Assembly: GCF_003026475.1 (NCBI RefSeq)
Contig: NZ_PYMC01000007.1
Location: 124,001-188,000, forward strand
Origin: Photobacterium lipolyticum
GTDB taxonomy: Bacteria; Pseudomonadota; Gammaproteobacteria; Enterobacterales; Vibrionaceae
DNA length: 64,000 nucleotides
Direction: 5' to 3'
The notes below the pieces were generated by a model. It did not search any database. It saw nothing but the letters and a program-made list of their open reading frames with translations, and was not told where the DNA came from. The position numbers and the translations under genes were made by a program. Below, one piece after another: positions 19,195-28,603 of the stretch (positions are counted from its first letter, which is position 1; every line of letters begins with the position of its first letter).

Positions 19195-19665
19195 ATGAAA
19201 ACCAACTTAATCACCCGCGAAGGGTACGACAAGCTTAAACAAGAGCTGGACTACCTGTGGCAGGAAAAACGTCCTGAGATCACCAAAAAAGTTACTTGGG
19301 CAGCCAGCCTTGGTGACCGTAGTGAAAACGCAGATTACAAATATAACAAGCAGTTACTACGCGAAATAGACCGCAGGGTGCGTTACCTGCGCAAACGCCT
19401 CGACATCGTCAAAGTGGTTGATTACTCCCCCCAGCAAGACGGCAAAGTGTTCTTTGGCGCCTGGGTTGAAATTGAAAATGAAGACGGTGACAGCAAAGCG
19501 TTCCGAATCGTTGGCCCCGATGAAATCTACGGCCGTAATGACTACATCTCTATCGACTCGCCGATGGCTCGCGCGTTGTTAAACAAAGAAGTCGATGAAG
19601 AAGCCGAAGTGATGACCCCGCAAGGGAAAAAGCAGTGGTTCGTCAACAGTATTAAATACCGCTAA
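19195..19665 (+). CDS. greB: Transcription elongation factor GreB
   Basis: Binds the RNA polymerase secondary channel and stimulates cleavage of backtracked transcripts. The 156 residues begin MKTNLITREGYDKLKQELD. The N-terminal coiled coil carries the acidic tip in LGDRSENADYKYNKQ (about 40-54), and the C-terminal FKBP-like domain follows. Basic residues and length fit GreB rather than GreA. It is divergent from ompR-envZ and upstream of tex, the same neighbourhood as in E. coli. Confidence 0.97.
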   Translation: MKTNLITREGYDKLKQELDYLWQEKRPEITKKVTWAASLGDRSENADYKYNKQLLREIDRRVRYLRKRLDIVKVVDYSPQQDGKVFFGAWVEIENEDGDSKAFRIVGPDEIYGRNDYISIDSPMARALLNKEVDEEAEVMTPQGKKQWFVNSIKYR

Positions 19666-19818
19666 GCCCTTCCTTGGCTCAGGCGGCGTTTCGCTACCCC
19701 GCCTTCCATTGTCATCATAATCAGCCGCCCACGACACACTCTTAACACACCGCACCTTGTCACCACCAGAATCCTCCGTAGAATGGAGCGGTTAACGACA
19801 ACCAAGAGATACCAACGG

Positions 19819-22188
19819 ATGAGCAACTCTATCAATCAGATAATTGCCAGCGAACTGAATGTTCGTCATGAGCAAGTTACCGCGGCAGTGACTCTGTTGG
19901 ATGACGGTAATACCGTACCTTTCATTGCCCGTTACCGTAAGGAAGTCACCAACGGGCTGGATGATACCCAGTTACGTAATCTGGAATCCCGTCTGGGCTA
20001 CCTGCGTGAACTGGATGACCGCCGTAAGGTCATCCTGAAATCCATTACCGAGCAAGGGAAGCTGACCCCGCAGCTGGAAGCGGATATTCATTCTGCCGAC
20101 AGCAAAACCCGGCTGGAAGATCTGTACCTGCCTTACAAACAAAAGCGTCGAACCAAAGGTCAGATAGCTATTGAAGCGGGACTGGAGCCGCTGGCAGATA
20201 CCTTATGGCAGCAGCCGGAAAATGACCCGGCAGCTACCGCCGAGCAATATATCAGTGCCGACAAGGGCATTAGCGACACCAAAGCCGCCCTGGATGGCGC
20301 CCGTGCCATCCTGATGGAGCGCTTTGCCGAAGATGCCGGCCTGCTGGACAAGATCCGTCGCCACCTACTGGCCAATGCCGAACTCACTTCACACATGGTC
20401 GATGGCAAAGAGCAGGAAGGTGCGAAGTTTAAGGACTACTTCGAACATAACGAACGACTGACCAACGTCCCGTCACACCGTGCTCTTGCCATGTTCCGCG
20501 GCCGTAATGAAGGCTTCCTGCAGTTATCGCTCAATGCTGATCCCAATCAGGAGGAAGGCGTGCGGAGCTCATACTGCGAAGTGATTATTGCCGATCACTA
20601 CGGTGTGAAGCTGGGCAGCCAGCCGGCTGATGTCTGGCGCAAGCAGGTGATCAGCTGGGCATGGCGCATTAAAATCTTAATGCACATGGAGACCGAACTG
20701 ATGAGCGCGCTGCGCGAGAAAGCCGAAGAGGGCGCCATGCAGGTCTTTGCCGATAACCTGAAAGATCTGCTGATGTCGGCACCGGCGGGGCCCCGTACCA
20801 CACTGGCACTCGATCCGGGCCTGCGTACCGGCTGCAAAATCGCGGTTATCGATACCACCGGCAAGCTGGTTGATACCGCGACCATTTATCCGCATCAGCC
20901 TCAGCGCCAGGTCGCGCAGTCAGAAGCGACAATACTGGCATTGCTTAACAAGCATCAGGTCAATCTGATTGCCATCGGTAACGGGACGGCTTCACGTGAG
21001 TCCGACAGCTTTATCGCCAAGCTGCTAAAAGATAACAATCTGAAAATTCAGAGCGTCATGGTGAGCGAAGCCGGGGCTTCGGTGTATTCCGCCTCCGAAC
21101 TGGCGGCAAACGAGTTCCCGAACCTCGATGTATCAATACGGGGTGCCGTCTCTATCGGCCGCCGCCTGCAAGACCCTCTGGCTGAGCTGGTGAAAATCGA
21201 CCCGAAATCGATCGGTGTGGGCCAATACCAGCACGACGTCAGCCAGAGCATGCTGGCAAAACGCCTTGATGCGGTGGTGGAAGACTGTGTCAACGCCGTC
21301 GGCGTGGATGTGAACACCGCCTCTGCTGCTCTGCTTACCCGGGTCGCCGGTTTAAGCAAAACCATGGCTCAGAACGTGGTGGATTATCGCGACGAACACG
21401 GCCGCTTTGAAGCCCGGACCACGCTGAAGAAAGTGGCACGTTTAGGCCCTAAGGCCTTTGAACAGTGCGCGGGTTTCTTGCGGATCATGAACGGCAAGAA
21501 TCCTCTCGACAGCTCTGCGGTACACCCGGAATCCTATGCCGTGGTCAAAACAATTGCAGCGAACAACAGCAAACCGATGGATGCCATTATCGGCAATACT
21601 GAGTTCCTGCGCAGCCTGAAAGCCGCTGATTACGTAGATGATAAATTTGGTCTGCCGACCGTCACCGATATTATCAGCGAGCTGGACAAGCCCGGCCGCG
21701 ATCCGCGCCCGGAGTTCAAAACGGCCACGTTTGCTGAAGGCGTCAATGAAGTGAAAGATCTGATCCCGGGAATGGTTCTGGAAGGGGTGATCACCAATGT
21801 CACCAACTTCGGTGCTTTTGTGGATGTCGGTGTCCATCAGGATGGTCTGGTCCATATCTCTGCGCTGTCAGACAAGTTCGTCTCCGACCCCCGAGAAGTG
21901 GTCAAAGCCGGTGACATCGTTAAAGTCAAAGTGATGGAAGTGGACTTGGCGCGTAAGCGCATTGCCATGTCGATGCGGATGAGCGATGAACCGGGACAAG
22001 AAAAACCGGCTCGCAAACCGCAAGCTCAGCGTCAGGATCACCATCGCTCGAAGCCAAACAATGGCAACCACAGCGGTAATAACAGTAACCGCAGTAATAA
22101 CAGCAACTGTGGTAATAACGCGAACAACGCCTCCGGCAATGCCATGGGCGGTGCCTTTGCGGCTGCATTTGCCAAAGCGAAAAAGTAG
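19819..22188 (+). CDS. tex: RNA-binding transcriptional accessory protein Tex
   Basis: Conserved nucleic-acid-binding protein linked to transcription and RNA quality control. The start is taken at [14 protein letters not shown] (ATG at 19819), giving 789 residues. Order: N-terminal helical region, YqgF-like domain ([17 protein letters not shown], about residues 327-343), helix-hairpin-helix repeats, and S1 RNA-binding domain ([31 protein letters not shown], about 642-672). A low-complexity tail rich in Asn, Gly and Ser (from about residue 740) ends AAAFAKAKK. The Asn-rich tail is a local expansion. Confidence 0.97.
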   Translation: MSNSINQIIASELNVRHEQVTAAVTLLDDGNTVPFIARYRKEVTNGLDDTQLRNLESRLGYLRELDDRRKVILKSITEQGKLTPQLEADIHSADSKTRLEDLYLPYKQKRRTKGQIAIEAGLEPLADTLWQQPENDPAATAEQYISADKGISDTKAALDGARAILMERFAEDAGLLDKIRRHLLANAELTSHMVDGKEQEGAKFKDYFEHNERLTNVPSHRALAMFRGRNEGFLQLSLNADPNQEEGVRSSYCEVIIADHYGVKLGSQPADVWRKQVISWAWRIKILMHMETELMSALREKAEEGAMQVFADNLKDLLMSAPAGPRTTLALDPGLRTGCKIAVIDTTGKLVDTATIYPHQPQRQVAQSEATILALLNKHQVNLIAIGNGTASRESDSFIAKLLKDNNLKIQSVMVSEAGASVYSASELAANEFPNLDVSIRGAVSIGRRLQDPLAELVKIDPKSIGVGQYQHDVSQSMLAKRLDAVVEDCVNAVGVDVNTASAALLTRVAGLSKTMAQNVVDYRDEHGRFEARTTLKKVARLGPKAFEQCAGFLRIMNGKNPLDSSAVHPESYAVVKTIAANNSKPMDAIIGNTEFLRSLKAADYVDDKFGLPTVTDIISELDKPGRDPRPEFKTATFAEGVNEVKDLIPGMVLEGVITNVTNFGAFVDVGVHQDGLVHISALSDKFVSDPREVVKAGDIVKVKVMEVDLARKRIAMSMRMSDEPGQEKPARKPQAQRQDHHRSKPNNGNHSGNNSNRSNNSNCGNNANNASGNAMGGAFAAAFAKAKK

Positions 22189-22370
22189 TATCAGTAACGA
22201 GGAGCTAGAGGCGAGGAGCTAGAGGCGAGGAGCTAGAGGCGAGGATTCTCGTCTCTAGATATTTCTAGGCTTCAAGCTTTTAAATCTAGAAACTAGAATC
22301 TCGAACCTAAAAACTCGCCTCTTTAACCTAGATACTCGAATCTAAAAAACTCGTCTCTCGAACCTCTTTA
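22188..22370. repeat. Heptad array between tex and the 22368 gene
   Basis: Minus-oriented half: eight units in exact register from the last base of the tex stop (22188) to 22243, including three alternating CTAGCTC/CTCGCCT pairs that look like a 14-bp tandem repeat. A mixed middle follows. Plus-oriented half: twelve units from 22286 to 22370 (CTAGAAA, CTAGAAT, CTCGAAC, CTAAAAA, CTCGCCT, CTTTAAC, CTAGATA, CTCGAAT, CTAAAAA, CTCGTCT, CTCGAAC, CTCTTTA) with one 1-base slip, ending on the stop codon of the opposing gene. Confidence 0.92.
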
Positions 22371-22832
22371 CAGCACCACAAGATAATCGGTCGGCGGGTT
22401 GGGCACCGTCGCCTGGGCATAACGATGGGCAATCACCCCGCGGGTACGTTCAGTCTGGTTGATTTGCTCTAGCTGTTCGAGCAATTCGCGCGGTAATTTA
22501 ATGTGCATCGAATAGCCGAGATCCGTCACCTCGGCCAGGTAACTATCAGCCGATAACGCTTTTACCAGCTGCTCAAATTCAGCCTGATAGCCATACTGTT
22601 TTTCTGCTGTCGGTGGCAACTCACCATAATCAGGGTGCTCACTCGGATCCCAGGAGGGCTTTTTTAGCTGCTTTTCTTCGCTGCTTAATGGTTTTTCCCG
22701 GGGAGATTCGGGGCTTTGACTCGGCGGGACAATTTTTTCACGCACGCGGTTATCCCGAGCGGTCTGCTCGGTTGGTGGGTTAACAGAAGGAGCAATGGCC
22801 GGTGCTCCCGCATTCACAGGTGAAAAAATCAT
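22368..22832 (-). CDS. Uncharacterised proline-rich protein
   Basis: I do not recognise a named family. From ATG at 22832 (MIFSPVNAGAP; GGAG upstream) it has 154 residues: a disordered Pro/Ser/Glu/Lys-rich N-terminal half (to about residue 85) and a compact C-terminal part with SYLAEVTDLGYSMHIKLPRELLEQLEQINQTERTRG. There is no signal peptide or membrane segment, so it is probably cytosolic. It follows another unknown gene by 33 bp on the same strand, downstream of bioH, and may be cotranscribed with both. Confidence 0.7.
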   Translation of the reverse strand: MIFSPVNAGAPAIAPSVNPPTEQTARDNRVREKIVPPSQSPESPREKPLSSEEKQLKKPSWDPSEHPDYGELPPTAEKQYGYQAEFEQLVKALSADSYLAEVTDLGYSMHIKLPRELLEQLEQINQTERTRGVIAHRYAQATVPNPPTDYLVVL

Positions 22833-22865
22833 GCTGATGTGGCTCTCCAAACATCAGCTAATGGT

Positions 22866-23240
22866 TTAAACGATAGCGAGCAGCACTGCGCCGACCGTTC
22901 CTATTGCAGACAGGACTTGCCCGGCAGTATAGAAATCATCGGTATTGCGTTTCACTTCGTCGGGGTGATCCATCCCCAATGCACCATAGGTAAAAGACTC
23001 GGCCATACTGGCCGCTTCAGTCTCAGTGGTACCATCAGCTTTTGTTGCCTGTGTACCCGCTTCAGCCGCTTGTTGACGTTTCGCTTGCTCTGAAATAGAG
23101 ACCGTCGTTTGTGCTGCTTTACCGGTACTGGTTTTATCCGCCGCTTGATTCCCTTCTTCAGTTTTCACTGAGACCGCAGCCGACCCGTGTAATGATACTG
23201 GCGAATAAGTTGAATTATCGCCAACGCTTCCTATTGTCAT
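22866..23240 (-). CDS. Uncharacterised low-complexity protein with hydrophobic C-terminus
   Basis: A 124-residue protein starting MTIGSVGDNSTYSPVSLHGS. It is rich in Ala, Thr, Gln and Glu in the middle (about residues 25-80) and ends in a hydrophobic stretch (VLSAIGTVGAVLLAIV, about 109-124) that could be a tail anchor. The start at 23240 is preferred over an in-frame codon 35 residues upstream because the extension looks non-coding. It lies 114 bp after bioH and 33 bp before the proline-rich gene. No function can be assigned. Confidence 0.7.
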   Translation of the reverse strand: MTIGSVGDNSTYSPVSLHGSAAVSVKTEEGNQAADKTSTGKAAQTTVSISEQAKRQQAAEAGTQATKADGTTETEAASMAESFTYGALGMDHPDEVKRNTDDFYTAGQVLSAIGTVGAVLLAIV

Positions 23241-23354
23241 TATGGCCTCTCTAGTCAAATAAACCGAGCAACTCCATGTTTTTACTATCGGCAACCTCTG
23301 TAGAAAGTTTAAACAATAATTGCCGATAACCCACACACATGACAAAAATCAGGC

Positions 23355-24119
23355 CTAATCGATGAATTTACGCAACGCTTGCACAAACTCCTCAGGATGA
23401 GAAATAAACGGTGCATGCGATGCCGAGGCAAAGACTTGCCGCTCTGACCGCGGTGCCAGCTGATCTAATTCCGTCGCAATTTTCACCGGCACCAGGCTAT
23501 CTAACCGCCCGTACAACCGTAACCAGGGCTGGGAGATCTGCGCGACCTGTTCCCGTAAATCGACTTCAGCCAGCAGGCGCAGGCCAACCGATAAGGCTTC
23601 CGGGTTCGGCTGCGGACGTGACAGCACCGCTTGCTTAAGCTGCTTAATATCTTGCCTTGCCGTTGGGCTACCCATGGCCTGTAACGCCATAAAACGCTCT
23701 ACCGTCAACTGGAAGTCTTTTCCTAACTGCTGCCGAAAATCATCTAACACCTGAGGTTTGATCCCTCGCCATCTGTTTTCTGCCGCAAACCTCGGGGAAC
23801 TCGCGACCGTAATTAAACGCGAGACCCGCTCCGGGGCTAACAAAGCGGCCTGAGTTGCTACCAAACCGCCTAGTGACCAACCCAACCAGGCTGCCGACAT
23901 TGGTGATTTATTAAGCAATAGATGTGCCATTTCTTCAATACTATCAACCTGCATCTCATGGCTGTGACCATAGCCCGGCAAATCCAGCCAGTGCACCCGA
24001 AAATGCGGCGTCAGCAGCGGCAGTACCTGTTGCCAGACGGCACCGTTCATTCCCCAGCCATGAATGAGAACCAGATCCGAACCTTGCCCTTCCGTTTGCC
24101 AATGTAGCGTGGTTGTCAT
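23355..24119 (-). CDS. bioH: Pimeloyl-[acyl-carrier protein] methyl ester esterase
   Basis: Alpha/beta hydrolase that removes the methyl group from pimeloyl-ACP methyl ester, ending the synthetic phase before biotin ring formation. The 254 residues contain GWSLGG with nucleophile S82, the acid in YGRLDSLVP and histidine in SASHAPFIS, plus the oxyanion strand HGWGMNGAVW. It is divergent from the comF-like gene with a 28-bp gap, the classic bioH-gntX(comF)-nfuA neighbourhood. Confidence 0.95.
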   Translation of the reverse strand: MTTTLHWQTEGQGSDLVLIHGWGMNGAVWQQVLPLLTPHFRVHWLDLPGYGHSHEMQVDSIEEMAHLLLNKSPMSAAWLGWSLGGLVATQAALLAPERVSRLITVASSPRFAAENRWRGIKPQVLDDFRQQLGKDFQLTVERFMALQAMGSPTARQDIKQLKQAVLSRPQPNPEALSVGLRLLAEVDLREQVAQISQPWLRLYGRLDSLVPVKIATELDQLAPRSERQVFASASHAPFISHPEEFVQALRKFID

Positions 24120-24147
24120 TTACACTTCCTTCCTTTGACGCAATAGG

Positions 24148-24852
24148 ATGGCAACGATGTTATCCCCTTCATCGCTAAGATCAATCTTTCAATGGACCAA
24201 CCAGCAATGCCAGCTGTGCCATCTGCCGTTGTCACCCGGTGAACGGGTATGGTGCCATCATTGTCTGGCCAGTTTTCCCCAGCCGCCTTATTGCTCGCAT
24301 TGTGGCGCCACCACCCTTCTCCCTGTCAGCCATTGCGGCCAGTGCCTCACATCCCCGCCGCCATGGCAGCGGTTATACCGGCTGGGCGAATATGATTTTC
24401 CGTTGCGCCAACTGATCCACCAGCTTAAGTTCGGCAAAAAATTCTGGCTGGCACAACCTTTGGGCCTGCTGCTGGCACAGCAAATAGATGAGCCTGCACC
24501 GGTTATCTTGCCGGTGCCACTGCACCCTTTGCGCCGCCTTTCCCGCGGTTTCAACCAAAGCAACAATTTGGCCCGGGCTATTGCCACAAGTACCGATAGC
24601 CGGTGTCTGCCCCATGGCTTTTGCCGCATACGCCACACTAAAGTTCAGAAACAGCTGACGAAAAAGGAGCGCGAGAAAAACCTGTATCAAGCCTTTATAC
24701 TTAAAGCAAAGCAGTTGCCTGACCATATCGCCATCGTCGATGATGTGGTGACCACCGGCAGCACGGTCACTGAGCTCACCCACTTACTGCAAAACGAGGG
24801 TGTTAAGCGGGTCGATATCTACTGTATCTGCTATACGCCAGCGATGAAATGA
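24148..24852 (+). CDS. comF: ComF/GntX family phosphoribosyltransferase-like protein
   Basis: The 234 residues have an N-terminal cysteine cluster of zinc-finger type (CQLC, CHHC, CSHC, CGQC within about residues 17-70) and a C-terminal phosphoribosyltransferase fold with the PRPP loop IVDDVVTTGSTVTEL (about 195-209). ComF homologues support DNA uptake in naturally competent bacteria including vibrios; the enzymatic reaction is not established. The start could also be the ATG three codons downstream (24157), which has AGGA at better spacing. It lies between bioH and nfuA as gntX does in E. coli. Confidence 0.9.
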   Translation: MATMLSPSSLRSIFQWTNQQCQLCHLPLSPGERVWCHHCLASFPQPPYCSHCGATTLLPVSHCGQCLTSPPPWQRLYRLGEYDFPLRQLIHQLKFGKKFWLAQPLGLLLAQQIDEPAPVILPVPLHPLRRLSRGFNQSNNLARAIATSTDSRCLPHGFCRIRHTKVQKQLTKKEREKNLYQAFILKAKQLPDHIAIVDDVVTTGSTVTELTHLLQNEGVKRVDIYCICYTPAMK

Positions 24853-24970
24853 TCACAAAAATCACCCAAACCGGCGGTGAAATCATAGTTGCAAAGAATA
24901 AGGGGGTGATAGAAACTACGTCTAAGAGTAGAATAGGTTAAATCTTACTAAATAAGTCAGGTATTACGTT

Positions 24971-25555
24971 GTGTCTATGATCACTATTTCTGAAAGCGCT
25001 CAGCAGCACTTCGGCAAGCTTCTTGCCCAGCAGCCTGAGGGTACCAATATCCGAGTTTTCGTGGTTAACCCAGGGACTCAAAATGCAGAGTGCGGTGTCT
25101 CTTATTGCCCACCAGAAGCGGTTGAAGCGAGCGATACTGAAATTAAGCTCGAACTGTTCTCGGCTTATATTGATGAACTAAGTCTGCCTTTTCTGGATGA
25201 TGCTGAAATTGATTTTGTTACTGACAAAATGGGTTCACAGCTAACGTTGAAAGCACCTAACGCCAAAGTACGTAAAGTGTCTGACGATGCCACACTGATG
25301 GAACGTGTTGACTATGCTATTCAGACTCAGGTTAACCCGCAGCTAGCCGGTCACGGTGGTAACGTTTCCCTGGCAGAAATCACTGAAGACGGTGTGGCCA
25401 TTCTGCAGTTCGGCGGTGGTTGCAATGGCTGTTCAATGGTTGATGTCACCCTCAAAGAAGGGATTGAGAAAGAGCTGCTGGCTCAATTTGACGGTGAACT
25501 TACCGGCGTGCGTGATATTACCGAACACGCCCGTGGTGAGCATTCGTATTATTAA
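24971..25555 (+). CDS. nfuA: Fe-S biogenesis protein NfuA
   Basis: Carrier that receives 4Fe-4S clusters and delivers them to client enzymes. An N-terminal degenerate A-type domain (about 1-100) is followed by the Nfu domain with the cluster-binding C151-N-G-C154 ([13 protein letters not shown]). The start is either GTG at 24971 (194 residues, AGG at suitable distance) or ATG two codons later, which gives an N-terminus closer to the E. coli protein. A bidirectional terminator follows. Confidence 0.97.
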   Translation: MSMITISESAQQHFGKLLAQQPEGTNIRVFVVNPGTQNAECGVSYCPPEAVEASDTEIKLELFSAYIDELSLPFLDDAEIDFVTDKMGSQLTLKAPNAKVRKVSDDATLMERVDYAIQTQVNPQLAGHGGNVSLAEITEDGVAILQFGGGCNGCSMVDVTLKEGIEKELLAQFDGELTGVRDITEHARGEHSYY

Positions 25556-25613
25556 GTGTTTAGAAGCAGAAGCTAAAAGGTCTTCGACGTTTATATCTCT
25601 GTTTTTATCCACA

Positions 25614-25640
25614 AAAAAAGCCGCATCATGCGGCTTTTTT
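25614..25640. terminator. Bidirectional terminator between nfuA and the 3D-domain gene
   Basis: AAAAAAGCCGCAT and its complement surround a single base, giving a stem with A and T flanks on both strands. It serves the convergent genes on either side. Confidence 0.92.
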
Positions 25641-25657
25641 ATAATTCAACTTTATCT

Positions 25658-26050
25658 TTACGAGTCAAGCAAGGTGATAGTCACCGAACGGCGCCCCCAG
25701 TTTCTGGCCGCCTGAATATCTTTGCCCATGTAGATATCAATCTTCCGTGACCAGCGCTTGTGCATTTTATCCAACACCACGTACTCCCCGGGCAGCCCAG
25801 AAATTTTCACTTTCGCGCCTCGGGTCAGTCCCATTCCCAGCAAATCGCGGGAGACGGCGATCACTTTCATTCCGGGCTTTAACTTGTCACCCCAGGCGGC
25901 TTGCGTTGGATTGGCATTCGTTTGTGCACGTACCGAATTGTACGCTGTCGCTGTCACTTTAAGTTTTTTTACTTGCCCGTGAGCCAATGCATCGGCTCCC
26001 CAGCCAAACGCCATCACGGTCAGCAAAAAAACAAATATCGTTCGTTTCAT
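25658..26050 (-). CDS. Exported 3D-domain protein
   Basis: The 130-residue protein has a signal peptide (MKRTIFVFLLTVMAFGWGADALA) followed by a 3D domain. This is a double-psi beta-barrel named for three conserved aspartates, seen here in VVLDKMHKRWSRKIDIYMG (about residues 92-110). Related domains occur in MltA and in cell-wall-acting proteins, so a periplasmic role in peptidoglycan processing is likely but not shown; no catalytic partner domain is present. It is convergent with nfuA. Confidence 0.85.
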   Translation of the reverse strand: MKRTIFVFLLTVMAFGWGADALAHGQVKKLKVTATAYNSVRAQTNANPTQAAWGDKLKPGMKVIAVSRDLLGMGLTRGAKVKISGLPGEYVVLDKMHKRWSRKIDIYMGKDIQAARNWGRRSVTITLLDS

Positions 26051-26153
26051 CTAAATCACCACTCAACAATTGTGCACATTTTAAACAAATTGATAGGCGG
26101 ATGTGTAGAGTTTTTTGTCGTAAAAAGAATCAATAACAGTTGAATAATTCTAA

Positions 26154-27503
26154 CTAACTGTTTGCACTGGCGGGTTCCAGGAAAATATTATTCTGCCATT
26201 GGTAAGCAAATATGACAGCTAGGCCAATCCCGCGCATGGCCATGAAACCGAGCATCGCCCCCCACAGGGCGTGATTGCCAAAATCACTCAACCACCACCA
26301 GATAGCAAAAAAACAACATACCGCGACAAACATGCTATTACGCATTTCTTTACCCCGGGTCGCGCCAATAAAAATACCATCCAGCAAGAAACACCACATC
26401 GATACTAATGGCACGGCCGCCAGCCACGGTAAATACTTCATCGCCTCTTGCTGTACCGCAGGAAGATCTGATATCACCCCGATAATTTCACGGCCGAACA
26501 CCGTGAAGGCCAGTGTCAGGAGAAGAGAGATGATCAGGCTCCAGAACGTGGTACCAATCAGGAAGCGTCCCAGGGCGTCGCGATCTCTGGCCCCGATGGC
26601 TTTGCCCACCAAGGCCTCCATGGCGTAAGCAAAACCGTCCATTGCGTACGACACCAGCATCAGAAAGCTCATTAGTACCGCATTGGCCGCCACCACGTTG
26701 TCGCCCAGCGTTGCCCCCTGAAACGTCATAAAGACAAACGTCAGCTGCAAACACAAACTGCGCAGAAAAATATCCCGATTCAGTTTCAGCAGCCGTCCCA
26801 TGCCATGGCGCACACTGATGATTTTATCTCTGAGTGAGGGCAACATCTGCGCCAGCCAATGCCGGTAGACAAACCACAACCCGAGTAACAACCCGCTGTA
26901 ATCGGCCAGAACCGAAGCCGCTGCAGCGCCTTGCACCTTCCAGCCAAATCCGAGCACAAACAACACATCGAGGATGATATTCACCAGATTGGTGGCGATC
27001 AGCAGCCACATCGGGGAACGAGCATTCTGCGTTCCCAGCAGCCAGCCCATGATGACAAAGTTGGCGAGTGCGGCCGGCGCGCCCCATATACGGATAGTGA
27101 AGTACTGCTCAGCGTAAAACTTCACCTCTTCACTGGCACTGCTGAGATGAAACACCAGCGAGGCAACCGGTTGATGGAACACAATCAGCACCAATGCCAG
27201 CAACCAGGCCATGGCAATGCCCTGAACGAACACCCCGGCTTGCGCATCTTTATCACTGGCACCATAGGCCTGAGCACATAATCCGGTCGTGGCCATCCGT
27301 AAAAAGCCGAGCAGCCAGAACGTCATGTTGATCATCGTGCCCCCCACGGCCACCCCGCCCAGATACCAGGACTGATCCAGGTGGCCGATCACCGACGCAT
27401 CAACCAGCCCCAAAAGCGGCACGGTAATATTGGATAACACCATAGGGATCGCCAGCGCAAAAACCTGACGATGTAATGAGACATTCTTTAACGCTGCTAG
27501 CAC
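26154..27503 (-). CDS. MATE family efflux transporter (DinF-like)
   Basis: Twelve-helix multidrug and toxic compound extrusion carrier, probably driven by a Na+ or H+ gradient. I place the start at GTG 27503 (MLAALKNVSLHRQVFALAIPMVLSNITVPLLGLVDASVIGHL), giving 449 residues; a TTG four codons upstream is an alternative. Two homologous six-helix halves are visible, and the N-terminal MVLSNITVPLLGLVD stretch is typical of the DinF branch. In E. coli dinF follows lexA; here it lies 9 kb from lexA with no visible SOS box. Confidence 0.9.
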   Translation of the reverse strand: MLAALKNVSLHRQVFALAIPMVLSNITVPLLGLVDASVIGHLDQSWYLGGVAVGGTMINMTFWLLGFLRMATTGLCAQAYGASDKDAQAGVFVQGIAMAWLLALVLIVFHQPVASLVFHLSSASEEVKFYAEQYFTIRIWGAPAALANFVIMGWLLGTQNARSPMWLLIATNLVNIILDVLFVLGFGWKVQGAAAASVLADYSGLLLGLWFVYRHWLAQMLPSLRDKIISVRHGMGRLLKLNRDIFLRSLCLQLTFVFMTFQGATLGDNVVAANAVLMSFLMLVSYAMDGFAYAMEALVGKAIGARDRDALGRFLIGTTFWSLIISLLLTLAFTVFGREIIGVISDLPAVQQEAMKYLPWLAAVPLVSMWCFLLDGIFIGATRGKEMRNSMFVAVCCFFAIWWWLSDFGNHALWGAMLGFMAMRGIGLAVIFAYQWQNNIFLEPASANS

Positions 27504-27580
27504 TGCAAACCCCAAGCCTGATGGCGATCGATTACAACCGAGATCAGAAAATTAATATGACACCACAGTGTAGCGACTTG

Positions 27581-27606
27581 CTGCCGGTGACAAAAGCCAC
27601 CGGCAG
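27581..27606. terminator. Hairpin between cyoE and the MATE gene
   Basis: CTGCCGGTG and CACCGGCAG form a nine-pair stem with an eight-base loop. There is no T run on either side, so it may be a Rho-associated or mRNA-stabilising structure. Confidence 0.45.
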
Positions 27607-27643
27607 TGATTAGAGGAATAAATCTAACGGGGCGTTACCACCA

Positions 27644-28603
27644 TTACAGCAATGCCATTAGCCAATGATCGGCTAACAGCACCACAAACAGCACTAAGAG
27701 ATGCCAAATTGAATACTTGAAGGTTGCCCAGGCGTGGCCGACCGTATCGGCAAATTTCAGCTTCACCGCATAACCAATAAAACCGACATTCAGTATACTG
27801 CTGCCAATCAGATATAAGCCTCCGCTCATGCCTGTCAGCCAGGGCAGCAAGCCAACGACAAAAAGAATGACGGTATAGAGCAGCACCATCGTTTTGGTAA
27901 ATTCAATGCCGTGCGTCACCGGCAGCATCGGAATACCCGCTTTGGCATAATCTTCTTTGCGGTGGATAGCCAACGCCCAGAAGTGCGGCGGGGTCCAGGT
28001 AAAGACCAGCATGACCAGTAACAGGGCATACGGATCAAGCTGCCCGGTCACCGCCGTCCAGCCCAGCAACGGTGGCGCTGCCCCTGCCAATCCGCCGATC
28101 ACGATATTCTGCGGCGTGGCATGTTTTAGCCACACGGTATAAACCAGCGCATACCCCACCAGACTGGCCATGGTGAGCCAGGCCGTCAGAGCGTTTAGTG
28201 CCAGCAGCAGAGCAAACCCCAGCACCATTAAGCCGGAAGCAAATAACACCGCTTTATACGTCGCTACCCGGCCTTTGGCCAACGGGCGGTGATAAGTACG
28301 CGCCATCTGAGCATCTAAACGGCGATCCAGTACATGGTTAAACACCGCCGCCGCCGCTGACTGAAAACCGATCCCCAACAGCCCGAGCACAACCGCTTTT
28401 GCGGGTGGGATCCCCGGCACCGCCAGACACATTCCGACCAGGGCAGTAAGCAGTAGCATTGCCACCACTTTCGGTTTGGTCATGGTGAGATAATCACGCC
28501 ATAATGCCGGTTTCACCTTTTTTAAGGGTGCCGCCCTGGATTGAACGGTGGTTTTGCCGGCAGCGGTGCTCCCGCCATTTCCTAACAACTGAGATTTAGC
28601 CAT
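27644..28603 (-). CDS. cyoE: Protoheme IX farnesyltransferase (heme O synthase)
   Basis: Membrane prenyltransferase that adds a farnesyl group to heme b to make heme o, the precursor of heme a. The 319-residue protein (start at [11 protein letters not shown]) has about nine membrane helices and a UbiA-superfamily Asp-rich motif ([15 protein letters not shown]). The start codon overlaps the 3' end of ctaA by 8 bp, so translation is coupled. It is last in the oxidase assembly operon (also named ctaB). Confidence 0.95.
   Translation of the reverse strand: MAKSQLLGNGGSTAAGKTTVQSRAAPLKKVKPALWRDYLTMTKPKVVAMLLLTALVGMCLAVPGIPPAKAVVLGLLGIGFQSAAAAVFNHVLDRRLDAQMARTYHRPLAKGRVATYKAVLFASGLMVLGFALLLALNALTAWLTMASLVGYALVYTVWLKHATPQNIVIGGLAGAAPPLLGWTAVTGQLDPYALLLVMLVFTWTPPHFWALAIHRKEDYAKAGIPMLPVTHGIEFTKTMVLLYTVILFVVGLLPWLTGMSGGLYLIGSSILNVGFIGYAVKLKFADTVGHAWATFKYSIWHLLVLFVVLLADHWLMALL

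Noticed and set aside
21926..22168. Cys/Tyr-rich frame opposite the Asn-rich tail of tex
   Set aside because: Simple complement of AAC/AGT-rich codons, not a gene.
22198..22245. Independent 14-bp tandem repeat at the tex 3' end
   Set aside because: Better explained as pairs of heptads in the same register as the rest of that gap.
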